In this document: positions 1-12,411 of the stretch, one piece after another
How the letters are laid out: each line of letters begins with the position of its first letter
How positions within the stretch are numbered: position 1 is the stretch's first letter
Origin: Paracyclopina nana
Taxonomy: Eukaryota; Arthropoda; Copepoda; Cyclopoida; Cyclopettidae
Reading direction: 5' to 3'
Length of the DNA: 64,000 nucleotides
Assembly (NCBI GenBank): GCA_019096065.1
Contig: JAGUCH010000003.1
Location: forward strand, 4,836,001-4,900,000
Notes under the pieces: model-generated
The model's database searches: none
Seen by the model: only the letters and a program-made list of their open reading frames with translations
Told to the model about the DNA's origin: nothing
Position numbers and translations under genes: made by a program

Positions 1-150
1 AGAAAGTTAGAAAAGCTAGAAAGAAAGTTTACCCATGTACCTCAAATTTAGAATCAAGTGCCTTGCCTCTAGACCACAGATGTCCCACTCTAAGTTGGGC
101 TTTTTCAGCTATAATATTGTGCAGAAGATACTCTAGATGGAGCTAGCTTC
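1..150 (-). repeat. tRNA-derived SINE-like repeat, copy 1 (truncated)
   Basis: This stretch matches 21,561-21,729 almost base for base over its second half, including the 3' boundary GGAGCTAGCTT. Read on the minus strand, the family has an A-box-like segment (GTGGTCTAGAGGCAAGGC) and, in copy 2, a B-box-like GGTTCGAGTCC, so it looks like a tRNA-derived SINE. Copy 1 lacks the B-box part. It is cut by the window edge. Confidence 0.6.
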
Positions 151-522
151 AATAAGTAATCGATGGTTATTTGATATACTTCTTGATTGTTAAATAATTC
201 GAACTCCGATCCGTGACGATCAAATGTAGTCTTCACTTGAATATTAACTGACAAAACAACAAATAATCGACAATGATTATTTATCGAATCAAAATTTTGA
301 AAGAGTCGAGAACTATTCGTGTTCGAATCGAGAATCAAACTTCGCGTTGCGATGGCTTCAACTACACGCAGATATTTATTACGTTGAGAATAGATGAAAG
401 CTATTTTTTCAGATACGAATCAACGAAATTATGCCATTAGCAGCCAGTAGTATGTACTAAGACTTAGTTCCATTTCTGCTATACTTTTGATACGTTGCTC
501 GTGTTTTCCCCTGCTCTGCATC
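151..522. other. intergenic, decayed repeat
   Basis: No gene is seen. The segment near 300-345 (TTCGTGTTCGAATCGAGAAT) resembles 22,395-22,420 (TTCGTTCTCGAATCGGGAAT), so the repeat that begins with the SINE-like head probably extends through here in degenerate form. The last part is the 3' flank of the NECAP gene. Confidence 0.4.
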
Positions 523-1300
523 TTAAAACTTGATCCAAGTTTGATTGGTAGGCCTGTTGGGTGGTGCTGTCAGCTTGGGTGCAGAGGGGGCAGCAAACGG
601 GTTAGATGGGGGCGTGGCAGAAGGGGGAAGAATGCCAGCGGCCACTGCGGCTGCTGAAGGGGGAGGAAGAATGCCTGAGGATGGCGCTGCAGGGGATCTG
701 CTACGCTCCCTGTTTCCCTTTCGAGGAATGTTGATGTTAACCTTGATGGTCTGACCCTCTTTCAGAGCCAGGTCGAGTTGTTCTCGCGGCTCTTCGCTTT
801 CTTTGGCAATCTCAGCGTCGATTCTGAGAGACTTGAAGTGCTCGTTGAGCGCCATGTTCATGTCGAAGCTGTCAGCCCTATCAGCGAATCCCAGTCCTAA
901 ATGAGGGCCTTCGATGGGTTTGATGACAAAGTACCGGCTGCTGTCTGACACACTCTGCACGCATGGTCCAGGGTATGTGTCAACATTTACCTAGGTATAA
1001 AGATAGCATGAATACTGGCATAATAAGTTACCTATAAATGTAACCTACAATCGCGTACGGTTTCGTTGAACCCCGCTCCTCCAATTTGATGCTGCAATCC
1101 GTACCCTTTGACACCAGCTTCATTTTGCCTGTCCAGTCAGGCTTGTCCAAATTCCAGCCCTTGGCAATCCAACCAGCAGTCTCATCTGTAGGAACTTGGC
1201 CTGCAGGAATTTTATAGACAAATGCTTCTTGCTTGAGTAGCAGCACCCTCTCAATCATCGGGTCCATCTCATGGCTACCCACCGCAACGTACTCGGCCAT
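523..1300 (-). CDS. NECAP: NECAP endocytosis-associated protein (adaptin-ear-binding coat protein)
   Basis: NECAP proteins regulate clathrin/AP-2 coats in endocytosis at the plasma membrane. Two exons are supported: 1049-1300 and 523-990, giving 239 aa (family about 260-280). The PH-like PHear fold starts at residue 10 or so; WNLDKPDWTGKMKLVSKG and SDSSRYFVIKP are family signatures. The low-complexity Pro/Ala tail ends in WIKF, a WxxF motif that binds the AP-2 alpha ear. I chose the donor ATT|GTAGGT rather than the downstream AG|GTAACT because only the first keeps the frame through the exon 2 start (VNVDTYPG). The gene is head to head with FAM91A, 311 bp between starts. The first Met is well placed for the family. 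Confidence 0.9.
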
Positions 1301-1611
1301 TTTCAGATGTTCAGCGTCTTTCTTCTATCGCATCAGCTACTTCTGAGGGTTTCTGCTTTGCTGCACATAGTCATAGTGCACGTGACCGTTTGGTTCTCTT
1401 CCTTCTTTCTGCGACAGCCACAAAGACCCGACTTTCTAAAATGTGGTACACATTTTTCCGCGCAAAGATTTTCCGCCAAAATGACCAACCTCTCGTAAAC
1501 AAATCAACAGCTGACTCATTCTTCGTTCTGAAACTCTCGAAAATCAGTTGACAGGTGTCAGGACCAGAGCTGTAATGGCTGAGCTCCAGTGAAAGCTGAA
1601 GAAGCACGAAA
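1301..1611. promoter_or_regulatory. shared head-to-head upstream region NECAP/FAM91A
   Basis: The 311 bp separate two divergent start codons and so must carry both promoters and 5' UTRs. I see no clear TATA box; the content is not CpG-rich. This is a position-based inference. Confidence 0.45.
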
Positions 1612-4486
1612 ATGAACTCGGAGGAGGTTGAGTCGTATGTCCGCAAAAATGTGGCTTGGCCGCAATTGCCGTCGTCGGTGAAACAGGTGAGAAAAATTGC
1701 CGCCATTGACGGTACGGCTGCTCTAAAACAACTATTTTATCATCGTAGCAACTTGGTAATTCTTCGAAAGAATACGATAAATGCGTGGTCCAATTAAGTT
1801 TGAAGAACCAATTGCGATATAAGGGAAGCTTAGGTGATATTGGCTGTTGTTTCAATCTAAACTTTTGCTAAAATCATTGGTTATAGTGCAAAAAATAAGA
1901 AAAGATGAGGTCAAATACTATGAAGACTTGCTCGAGTTCGGATGGAAAAACTTGCTTCTGTTTCCGTATCACCTATCCGACGTGATCATAAAGAGGATCG
2001 CCACGACCCCGTTCCATTACTACATCAACATGTTGGACAATCAAATGGCCCAAGAAAAGAGCTATGACTCATTGCCCAATTTTACGGCAGCAGATTGTAA
2101 CATGATCGTAGAGTGATTAATCATTTTCTCAATCGATACGTTTTAGGTCTCCGACTGATTGGCGTGGGTCGCAATCAGTACATTGATCTGATGAACTCTT
2201 GCCGTTCCAACAAGAGATTCGGATTATTCAGAAAAAGTGGACGAGAGCTTCTACCCAAAGAACCACTCGAAACAGTTACAATGCTACCTTGGTGGTATGT
2301 GCAGATAGCCTACATTACAGAAGACGATATGAAAGTATGGCGAATTTCCCTCAGTTTTAACCAAATTCTTATGAATTCCTTTTGTTCAGCAGTCCGTGGA
2401 CAAAGCCGAACATTGTCTGATTGACCAAATCATTGACAACGGAAGTTGTCCAGCGGGATACTTGAATTTTCAGACTGTGAAGCAGCTGTACAAAAAGGGT
2501 TTTATCTATTTTGATGTTCCCATTGATGACGAAGACTATGTTGTCGTTCCTCCATTGGAGGGCTTCGTTATGAATCGTGTCCAAGGTGACTTCTTTGAAA
2601 CATTGCTTTACAAAATTTTTGTTTCAATTGACGAAAATACGAATGTATCTGAGGTAAGTGAATCATCTCAGCAACGCTGCCAACTTGGTTAAATCGTACA
2701 ATTTTTCAGCTGGCCAAGATCCTTGAGGTTGACTTATCACATGTGAAAAACGCAGTCTCTCTTTATTGTCGATTGGGTTTTGCAAAGAAGAAAAATAGCG
2801 AAATGGACTCAAATGACATTCACCCATCTTGGTACTCAAACGCTGCCTCTATACCCCCTGTGAAAACGGCTCCTCGGACAATCTCTGTTAGCTCTGATGA
2901 GGATGACTCTCTCTTAAAAGAGTTGAACCAGGCTCTTGAAGTGGACGATGAAGACATTTCATCTGCAATGGGAATTGAGATAATTAAACCCTCTGAGGCT
3001 GCAGAGAGTGGACAAGTTTTTGGGACCTCGTCCACGTCACAGAAAAAGATTGGATTTTTATTTGACTCAACGCTCACTGCATATCTTATGATGGGCAACT
3101 TATCCGTGGGCTTGAAAACGCATGCAGTGACCATGTTTGAAGTGGGAAAACTTTCTGATGAGAGTTTGGACAGTCTGGTCTCCGAATTGGACAGGGTATC
3201 CACAGAGGATGGAGAAGGAGAGGCTGCCAGATACTATTTTCATGCTAGGAACTTGAAGCAGACTATCCAGTTCTTACGATCAAACTCATCTTTCAAATCA
3301 ACTGCTGAGGGCAAAAGTAGCATGTGCTTGCCACTTGACCTTATTCGCTGCGAAAGCCTTCAAAGTTTGGATTCTGGCACAACATCACGGCTTTTGAGCA
3401 AAAATTATGCGTAATGATCTCATGAATTTGCTAAGCTAAGCTGAAATTCTGAAATTGAGTTACTTATTTTTAGATTATTGGTATCGATGGCACCACTAGT
3501 TAACGAAGTCAGACCACTGCAAGGATGTTTTCCTCCTCACTTGGGACCCGTCACTCCAGAAGTTTCATCCATTTGGTTCAAGTTGTTCTTGTACAAAACA
3601 TGCGGTGTAGGTCCACCATCATTGCTGCTTCCCAAAGGATACAAGATCCACAGATTGCCTCCAATATTTGATCAATATAGTCGATTGCTGGTGACCACTT
3701 GGGGTCATGATCCTAGTGAAATTCCCATATCTGGTGCCCTTCCCTTGTTGATGGAAGCCCTTTTGCACTCGGCTGTCTTGGTACAAGCATATGCCTCTCA
3801 AGATGCGACTGAGCCTGAAACGAAGCACATCCCATTTCCTTTTTCAACTCAGGACCAAGGTGAGAGTTGCTTGTTCACAATTTGGTGCTTTCTATTAAAC
3901 CTTGAACTTTGTAGACCTACTAGAGCAGGATTTGCCTTGGTGGAAGACCCGGAATGGATTCAAGGTATTGCCCCCTGCAATTGATGTCCGAAATTGCTGC
4001 GGATATGTAACTCTCATCAAGCTCAATATGGGCTATGATAATGACCAAATCGGACCCAAAAATGGCGATATGAATGATGACGACGCTAACCTTTTAAGGG
4101 AAGAGGTCGACAGCATTCCTGATCCCCCGGGTGGGGGAATCAGGCCTAGGCCTACTATTTTGCAAACTCCTGAAACAAATGGCAAGTGGATCTTGCTGGA
4201 TGTCAAATTCGGCATGCCACTTTTCGATTCGTCTCTGAACAAGGAAATTTGCCAGAGAATCACCATTAACTCGCTTTGGGATAGCGAGAGTCTTGCCAAC
4301 CTAGAAAGATCAGGAAAAGAGTTGAGCAAATTGCTCGACACCTTTATAGAAGAGCAGCAAGATTTACCCTTCAAAGATGCCAGTGACAAAATTTGGATGA
4401 CCCCTGAGGAGAGGAAGAAATCTCCGGTGCCACTGCCTACAAGGGCTCTTTTCTATGATGGAACGACCCTCTTGAATGGCTGGTAG
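1612..4486 (+). CDS. FAM91A1: FAM91A family protein (Golgi vesicle tethering partner)
   Basis: FAM91A1 works with TBC1D23 and the WDR11 complex in capture of endosome-derived vesicles at the trans-Golgi. Eight exons with consistent phases: 1612-1686, 1749-1833, 1887-2096, 2147-2334, 2390-2653, 2710-3410, 3474-3859, 3915-4486; total 826 aa, very close to the vertebrate protein. Conserved blocks include KSYDSLPNFTAADC, GVGRNQYIDLMNSCRS, PPLEGFVMNRVQGD, FDSTLTAYLMMGNLS and LVSMAPLVNEVRP. The exon 3 donor T|GTAACA was chosen because it rebuilds the conserved ADCLRL-GVGRNQ junction. Introns are 50-65 bp. The 3' end faces ZNG1 with only 82 bp between stops. The C-terminus ends in LLNGW. Confidence 0.93.
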
Positions 4487-4568
4487 CAAACTGCAATTAT
4501 CCGTTGGTTTGATCTGTGATTTATGTACATTCCAATATAATAGATAAAACAATAGCCTCAATAAATGA
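4487..4568 (+). terminator. convergent 3' ends; AATAAA poly(A) signal for FAM91A
   Basis: An AATAAA lies at 4560-4565, next to the stop of the opposing ZNG1 gene at 4569. The 3' UTR of FAM91A therefore probably overlaps the ZNG1 coding end in antisense. Confidence 0.5.
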
Positions 4569-5687
4569 TTACTTCAGTGATGACAATATCACCTCCCTCA
4601 ATTTTGAGGGATCAATTGACTTGCCAATAATCACAAAAACAGATTCTGTCCTGCATCCTTCTTCTCCTTTATCAAAAATATCATAAGTGTCATTGACGCC
4701 TTGGACCAGGAGATTAGTTTTCCTGTTCGAATCATGAAAAATGTTGACTGAAGCTTTGAGTCTGACAATTTTCAGTGGTAGAAACGTATCCTCCCAGAGG
4801 AGACATTGAAGAAGCTTTTCGACCTTTTCTCTGGTCGTAGAAAATTCGAAAGTCACTGTCAGAGTTCCAATGTCTGTGTCAATATGAGAGACATTAGTAT
4901 TCTCAGAGGGAAATTTAGTGGGTAGGTTGCCCCTCCCATCATAGGCATGGAGATCAAGAATCATTTCCAGATCCACTTTGCTGTACTCAGTTTCTATCAG
5001 GCTGGCAGTTGAGTTGATGCTGGATATAGCTTGTCTGATGCCCATTTTCTGTCCGTCATCAGCCACGTCCAATTTATTGAGCAAGATCATGTCAGCCAAA
5101 GCTATTTGCTTCATGGCGGTATTCATGGGAGTGGTAGTGTCTTCATAGTTTTGAGTGTCAGGGGCTGTCGAGGCTGCTATCAATGACGGATCATTCAGCT
5201 GCTCAAGTCCATACTTGGCATCCACAACGGTGACAATGCCGTCTAAATAAATGTCACTGCCGAGCTCATCATCCAGCCAAAACATGGATGCGATTGGTCC
5301 AGGATCAGCAAGTCCTGTGGTCTCAAGTAGAATGTAGTCAAATTTCCCTTTCTTGTTCATCAGAGTTTCAATGGCTTTCACACCATTGTCTTTGACTGAA
5401 CAGCACAAGCAGCCATTTCTTAGCTCAAGCCACTCTTCAACTAGCTCGCCATTGCTTCCGACGTTTACTGTTCGCTCGTCAATGACTCCTTCCCCGAATT
5501 CATTTAGAATTACGGCTATCTTCTTTGAGTGTTGCTCCACAAGAATGTAATTGAGCAAGGTTGATTTTCCCGACCCGAGCTGACCGGTGATGATTGTTAC
5601 AGGCACTTTTGTAGCTGCAGAAATGGTCGGTGGAATTTCCACGAGAGTTGGAGGACAGTTGTCATCATCATCACTAAAACTGTCCAT
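4569..5687 (-). CDS. ZNG1: zinc-regulated GTPase metalloprotein activator (CBWD/COBW family)
   Basis: This 372-aa single-exon gene encodes a G3E-family GTPase that delivers zinc, with methionine aminopeptidase 1 as the known client of the family. The N-terminal [10 protein letters not shown] at residues 11-20 corresponds to the CPxLV client-binding motif. The Walker A is GQLGSGKST (about 35-43), the metal-binding motif is CLCC (about 93-96), and the G4 motif is NKLD. A COBW C-terminal domain follows. Length is typical for the family. No intron is needed. It is convergent with FAM91A. Confidence 0.93.
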   Translation of the reverse strand: MDSFSDDDDNCPPTLVEIPPTISAATKVPVTIITGQLGSGKSTLLNYILVEQHSKKIAVILNEFGEGVIDERTVNVGSNGELVEEWLELRNGCLCCSVKDNGVKAIETLMNKKGKFDYILLETTGLADPGPIASMFWLDDELGSDIYLDGIVTVVDAKYGLEQLNDPSLIAASTAPDTQNYEDTTTPMNTAMKQIALADMILLNKLDVADDGQKMGIRQAISSINSTASLIETEYSKVDLEMILDLHAYDGRGNLPTKFPSENTNVSHIDTDIGTLTVTFEFSTTREKVEKLLQCLLWEDTFLPLKIVRLKASVNIFHDSNRKTNLLVQGVNDTYDIFDKGEEGCRTESVFVIIGKSIDPSKLREVILSSLK

Positions 5688-6500
5688 TTTGGCAATTTCG
5701 CAACTTAGTCGAATTTTGTTTACGATTTACATGCATGCATTCGCAACTTTTTGCCAAATTTAATTTCACGCAACCTTCTCCCTAGAAATGCACACTAATT
5801 TTGCGGAAAAAGGAGGTGCAGCAGATCGTAAGCAACTTATATGCCTATTTATTCCGCTTTTTGAAGTAAATTGAATCTGTGTACACTGCATAGAAATTGC
5901 ACCAGTTTAAGACTGGCACAAGATCTTTAGAAGGTCTTCGAGAACATATCTTAATTTAGAGCGTTCTTACACTACAGCAATAGTGGGTGCCTGTAATAAG
6001 ATCGAATTAACCAGGGCTTTTAAGTTTATAAAGGTAGGAGAGTTGACTCTCCAGAGGCTATTGCTGGTTATCTTCCTTTTAAAAGAGTTAAAATTACCCT
6101 AGTTTTAAAGATCGAACCAAAAAATGCCTATAGAGAATCTGTCATTGCCAAAACAGCCTTATTTTTGAGATTTCGACCTTAGAAACCGGAATCCTGTAAA
6201 CCTTCGACCTCATAATCCCCCTGTCAAATCTGCTGTAAGAATTTCGATCTTATTACTGTTTCCCATCCTTTAGCAGTTTTTGCTAGTAGGGCGCTTTTTC
6301 TGTGCTTTTTTATAGGGTTACTAGATGCACTGTATAGCGTAGTTTTTTATCTCGTGTACAACCTGTTCCTTGTTCATATGTTTGGCCAAGATAATAATGT
6401 GCATATTCAAATGCAGAAAGATTACCTGCGTTGCAGATTGCCGCTTGACTTCAGCACTCGCCTTAATCAGTTTGCGAATTGAGTTCCATGAAAGAACAGC
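5688..6500. other. intergenic region, no gene seen
   Basis: AT-rich sequence between the ZNG1 start and the next gene. It must hold the ZNG1 promoter and the 5' region of the membrane-protein gene. Short open frames around 6370-6573 do not connect in phase to the following exon. Confidence 0.4.
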
Positions 6501-7207
6501 ATGTGGTCGACAATATTATTTTGTCTGGAGCTTTACCACTTTGTCACTCATGTCCTCGTTCTATTTGGTATAAGAATGCTTCCCAGGTGATTCTCAATTG
6601 ATATCTGCATTGACGGTAAATGAATGCATAATGTTTTTGGTGTTTTTTCAGAAAGGATTTGGTAAAGCAACGCATATATTTTCTGATTGATTTGGTTTGT
6701 GCTTCCCTGAGTTTTGCCATCCATAGAAAGTTCCTGTCCCTGATAATCCTACAAAACATCCAGCACGCATTTTATTTCCTCACGTGGGAGAAAAGGTATC
6801 GCAAAATTATGTTATTCACGCAACTTTTCCGATATAAGGCAAATTTATTTACTAGTTGGTTGGCTAAAAGGGTAGTGTCATGGTCATCTTTAGATTGGGA
6901 CAGAGACCGCTGGATTCAGGTTGATTTGGTCTTGGGGACATTTTTCGATGTGGCAATTCACGCCATGAACGTGATTCTCCTGTTTCCCTATGTTCCTTCC
7001 ACTGGTGTACTGGTTCTCGGACTCATGGTTGATCTCATTCTGATTCTTGTCGTCATTTTCAACCCTAAATTTGCTTGGGCGAATCCTTCTCACATTCCAT
7101 CATGGATAAGGAGACGGTTAAAGCCGCTGTCAGCAGATGAAAGGCAAGAGATTATGCCCATCGAGAGAATCAACACTCAATTGTTCAAATCTGCCAATAG
7201 CAAGTAA
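6501..7207 (+). CDS. unrecognised multi-pass membrane protein, 213 aa
   Basis: I do not recognise this family. Two exons fit in phase: 6501-6586 (from ATG, MWSTILFCLELYHF) and 6652-7207, with donor CCAG|GTGATT and acceptor TTTTTTCAG. Hydrophobic stretches, likely membrane spans, lie at about residues 3-25, 34-50, 54-70, 114-134 and 138-160. Between them is a basic, Trp-rich loop (SWSSLDWDRDRWIQVD). The polar C-terminal tail runs from about residue 165 to SANSK. A frame 6370-6573 also looks hydrophobic but ends before the splice, so I prefer the shorter first exon. More upstream exons cannot be excluded. Confidence 0.6.
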
Positions 7208-7589
7208 ACGAGTATTGTCTTCTAATGAGCTCATTAGCAATAAAGGTGTACATAGTATATGCATTATGGTATATTACATGTTAATTCAGGATTAGCATTT
7301 ATTATCATGTTATGATGCATGCACAGTTCAATATTTGCGGGATGAGCTTATCCATGATATGACAATTATTAGAGCAGTGTAGCCTAGATTTTAAGAGAAT
7401 TGGAGCTAAATAAGTTTGACAATGAAGGCGAAAGGCTACAGTAGAACTACCTATTCAACTTGCTTAAAAGAGGGCGTACAAAAAGCCAATAGGTGGTATC
7501 CTGCATTGAGTTATGTGTTATTGACAGCCTTTTGCTAATTTCTCGAAGCTATGCAACAATTTTGACGATGATCCTGGCCAATCGTTTTC
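7208..7589. other. intergenic, 3' flanks of two convergent genes
   Basis: AT-rich sequence with no open frame of note. An AATAAA-like CAATAAAGG lies near 7238 and could serve as poly(A) signal for the upstream membrane-protein gene. Confidence 0.4.
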
Positions 7590-10500
7590 TCAAATGTGCT
7601 GTTGCATCAAATTGCAAATTAGTAGGAGCAGAAATGCAGTCGTTGACAATTGAGTCGGATCTGAGTTGGAAAAATCAGAATTTTTCCTACCCTTCTCCGA
7701 CTCATTGCTGTAATACTCTTGGAAATTGTAACTAGGCGGTGTGGCAAAACTGTTGAAAAATTTCGTCGTTCTCCGCGTCGAACTTGTCCACTCGATCCAA
7801 TCCTCTTTTCTGCTGTCTGACGACGGGTTTTTAGCGTTGTTGGAGTGATACCTATTATTTTTTCGGTCAGGATACGAGTCCTCTTCTATTATCATAGTTG
7901 GCATTGTTGTCACTTTAATTGGCTCACTCATCCCTGAATACGGAAAGAAAGCTGTTAACGAGCACAGCACCACCACATTTATGCACAAATTATTCCAATT
8001 ACGCACCATCGAGAGATATGGATCCCCTGACGGTCCCATAGCTGTTTCTGGCTCCGCACGAATAATTCCCGAGGTCCTGCATGCGCACTTCAGAGATGGT
8101 CAAGGAGATTTTGTACGAGTAGATGGATTCCACTTCCTCCCTCAATTTGTACCGACCGGATGGGTTATTTATGGATACTTCTGCAAAGTGCAATATGTTC
8201 ACGCATACATACAGCAAGTGTGTAGCCTGCATAGTGTGTCATAGTCACCTCCTTGTCCCGGCTCGTTGCTTTGCTTGGTCCAAAAATGCACTGATTTCGG
8301 CGATGCCTCAACGCTGCATTGCAAGGTCACTTTGGAGCCAAGCCGAGTGGTGACCAGCTGATCTTGCACCTTTATCAACGGATGAACTGCGCGGGGAGAA
8401 AGTATTAAAAAATATGGAAAGCGCATGACAATTTGGCTTACAGTGAACATGGAGCATGATTCGTTTGGAGACGGGCGAAGGAATTCCGTTTGAGGCGATG
8501 CACAAATAAGCTCCCATGTCCGATCGTGTGACTCCGTTGAGAATCAATTCATTATCCTCCACAGCTTGCACTGTAAATAAAAAATGATTCTGCGGCTGCT
8601 TACTACTGGCAATTTTATTGCTCGCGAGTATGGTTCCCAGTCGCTGCGATCACATCAAGTAATGCTGCTGGCGAGATGAGAATACAAATCAGGCCAATAA
8701 AAGCTTTCCCTACTTGCTCTTTAAAGATCTTGCGACAGTCATTGCTTTTTTGCGCGAGGGTGTGAACGCATTCTCGAGAGCTCAACCAACCATCCATTTT
8801 ATATTGAATAACCTGGATTTCACCAGAACAGGGGAATAATTATCATCGAGTTCAACGCAATTGACTATTTGCTTACACTTGCACTTGCTATATGTTTGTT
8901 TTGCAAAATTGACCTCCATGTCCTGAATACAATCTGAGGCGTAATTAGGGGGGCTCGAAAATGTGTACGTACACTCACGTGCACTGCTAAAAAGGACTGA
9001 AACGTGTTTGTCGGAGATAATTTTTTGCTGCTCTGAATATGTGCTGCGTACTGGTACAATCAGGATTAAAATATGAAGGTGGTGTTTTTAGGGGTAGCCC
9101 TTCAAAGTGGAGCTTGCTATAAAGAGAAGAAGGCTCAAAATGTGAGAGATGGTTACTGCAAGCTAAATGGCGCATGACACACACCTAAAATTTCTCGTAG
9201 CTTTCTTAACTAAAGTGATGTCTGGCAGACTCTTGTTCAATGAAAATTGGATGAAAACAGACACCCCATATGTGTCCCACATTCCAGAAAGTTTCTACAA
9301 CATTCAAAAAATTATAATTGTTTACAAAGCTTAATTCTATGGAAAAGTCTGTTGCTAAGAACTTTTTTGAGGTGATTCATTGTACGTGTGATGTTTTGGT
9401 GAGATTAGGCTATTTTCTCCTTGTAAGTTGATAAAGTAATTTGATGCATCTGGGGTCATAGACCAGCAGCAGATGGGAAATGACAGCCATTTTTTCCGTC
9501 GCAACCTTTAAAAAAAGCAACACGACATTTTTCATGCAGTAGTGCTATGCATGAAACGGGTGACAAAGGTGACTTTTCTTCCTTATTTTGAAATAATGCA
9601 CATCCTTTTTTACAGCTAGCTCTTTCGATCGGGTGGAAATGATTCCAAGAAATTCCATTACTTTGAAAGGTTTTGCAGTATTGTAGTAGTATAGCGCACC
9701 CTTGGGTGACCGGAATCACGCAGTTTCAGAGTCAACAAAACAAGTGCTTTTTGGCTTTTTCAAATGATCAACGTGGCTTAATCTAATTGGTGTAGATCTA
9801 ATTAATTGGCTGTGGTACTAGCACACCCCATAGCGTTGTGGGATCAAGATCAGAGGTGCCAGAAACATAATAGGAAAGATGAAAAGAGAAAACCAATCAC
9901 AGTTAAGGGCTTGTTGGACAATGGCTCTCATGGCTTTCACCTCCAAACAATGATGATGATTTTGGTGAGAGCAGCTAACTTCCACTCATCCTCTCTAGAA
10001 AACGAGAAAAAGAGGAACCCCCCAAAAGTGCCAAAACTCCATCATCTAGTACTGGACGGAAATGCAACAGGGCATTTATATTCATAATTTGAAAGCAAGC
10101 TTGCCTAGAACATTCAAATTGATTGAAATATTGAATTTGTGTAATCAGGTGGCCAATTTTGATCATCATTTGGCAACTTAGTTTATCAACACCTGCATCT
10201 TAAATGCAAGGTTGATGTGATAGCAAATGTGCTTCAACTACGGGAACTCAATGTTTGTAAGCGTAGTTAGCCGTGAAGTCCAGGAAGTGTTATTGGCATC
10301 CTGAAATTAGTCCGAGAGGAGAGGATAAGGACATGTCAAAAATCACACCCAGAAGAACAATCTTGGAGCCAGTGAAAGCCAGAAACTTTCCCTTGCTTTT
10401 AGAAAGTTCCAATTTGGGGCAACAACGATCCCTGCTCAGCAGGTGCCTAATCCCGCAGTAAACAAATTTGCATGCCATGTACGATTCCTCTAAATCTTAA

Positions 10501-12411
10501 CTTAGCTTCTACGTACTATTTGTCATCAAGAAGATAATTGAAAATAATTTTTCCTCGTATAGGTTTTTTAAGAAAGTTTAGGGTGCGATTTCGCCACCGC
10601 GCGGCGCTTCTTGAGCTTTTTCTGGCTGGCGAGCCTGGCGAATTGGGCAGGTGGTAGAATTCAAGCGCCACCTAGCGAATAAATGCGTAACTATGACATA
10701 ACGTTACTTACATCTTGTTGGATTCTGATTGTTTCTGAGCACAATGGGAGCTCCATCTTCCCTCTTCCATGTGACCGTTGGCTCAGGATAACCTCTGGCC
10801 TCACATCTGAGGCTCACAGAGGCCCCCTCAGCCACAATTGTGTCATTAGATGTCTCGTTGTACAAAATATCAGGAGCCTCAACCACATTTAGCACACCGA
10901 CCTGAAAAATTGAATGGCAACAAATCTCGCATTTCAGGTTGTAAATATCAAAGCACACAAGGAGGTACAGTTAACCCACTGACAATAAAGCAATATCTTG
11001 GAGGATAAACAGCGGCTGTTATAGTCATGCAGGGATTGACCTCATTCATTGGAGACGGGTTAGTTTTTGAAAGTAATATTTTACTTTTCCCTATGTGAAC
11101 CACACCAACCAGGGTAGGAATGATGGCTGTTCAGTGAAGGGAAACCAATGCTTTTAAGGGACTGCCATCAATAACCTGCAGTGTGAGATCCACTGAGGGA
11201 ATGTGCGGGCGAAAAAGCCCTCCTGGGTGACATGTGTGTCCTCACGTGATTTCATAATAAAGCCCTCGAGGAACTTTGGCCAAACTAGAGCATCTCTCCA
11301 AGACCGCTTAACCCAGTGTGCTGATTTTTCGGTCAAGAAAGCAACACCCTTTTTTAGAAAGCATACGTTTATGACACATTCCCCTTTAAATACTTCGAGC
11401 TGTCTGAACATCTAGCCTTGCGCTATCAACTTCCATATCTGGGTGCAGCCGCGAAAATTGAACATGATTGCATTTCAGCAATGCTGTAGTCCTGATCTTG
11501 TGAATGGCGATGCGCATGAATATTTGACAGGTGCGCTATTTTATCAGGATTTCTGTTTGAGCCAGCCCCCCGCCTACATAGGGAATAAATTGTAAATCTA
11601 CTAGCTCCGCAAAGAAAAAGACACGCTGTACGGTGTCAAAAGGAAATAATGCCCCAGCTTCTAATGCTGCGTACGTTTCTCGGGTAGACTTGGAAACTTG
11701 TTTCACGTTGTCACATCCAAGAGAGCCATTTTTCAGTCCTCTAATTTTATTTCCGCTGCTGCTGCTGCTCCGACAAATGTGGAGCAACAATGCACGGAAT
11801 TCCAGTAATTGGCCAGCAAAGACTGCTCGCAAAGCTTGCAAACTTTGCTCAGATATAGTATATTCTGCGTACAGCACGGCATAATTGATTGTCCTTACTT
11901 GGCTGGTCATTGGCTCCGTGTTGATCTGACACATGTACAAGCCGCTGTCATTGCGCTGGACAACATCGATGGTGAGAGTCCACGAGTTGTGGCCGTTGTG
12001 GCTCACGCTCATGCGAGGATTGTTGGTGACCATATGTGTGTGTATCGCCAAAATGGCTTTCGAATCGGATCTCAGCCAGGCCACCTGTTTTGAAAAGCAG
12101 TCATTAACATAGTCAGGAATTCGACCATTTCCAAGTACCTTGTGGCCTCCCAAGTGCTTGACCACGCAGGTGAATTGCGCGGATCTGCCCGCGGCCACCG
12201 TGGTGTTCTCGAGGGGCGAAATGAAGCCTGGCTCAAAGCCGGTGACTGAAACAGGCAGGGACAATTGTCCAATAACGAGGAGGAAGAGTTGATTGTGTCG
12301 TGTGTTATTATGCTCACCCAAGCGCGGCATCTGACATAAGACGGCAAAAATGAGTAGAGTCATGGCCGTAAAAGCCGAATGACCAAGATCGTGCTCGCCG
12401 CTCCCTTTCAT
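7590..12411 (-). CDS. DIP/lachesin-type cell adhesion protein, three Ig domains, GPI-like tail
   Basis: These proteins sit on neuronal surfaces and bind Dpr partners or like molecules to guide synaptic pairing. Exons, all in phase: 12318-12411 (signal peptide, MTLLIFAVLCQ core), 12139-12245, 11899-12084, 10712-10901, 8442-8570, 8249-8386, 8007-8180, 7590-7933; 453 aa. Ig1 runs from FTCVVKHLGGHKVAWL to DSGLYMCQINT, Ig2 from SLRCEARGYPEPTVTW to GAYLCIASNG, Ig3 from LQCSVEASPKSV to NYSCGARNSYG. The signature TEPMTSQVGVLNVVEAPDI is diagnostic. The C-terminus ends in a hydrophobic stretch, STTAFLLLLICNLM, fitting a GPI signal. The exact subtype (DIP versus lachesin) is not resolved. Confidence 0.9.
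8571..10711 (-). other. large intron of the DIP/lachesin gene
   Basis: This 2.1-kb intron splits Ig2 from its second half. No other gene is supported inside it; the open frames present lack domain features. It ends with a strong acceptor (TTTATTTACAG) at 8571-8576. Confidence 0.6.
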
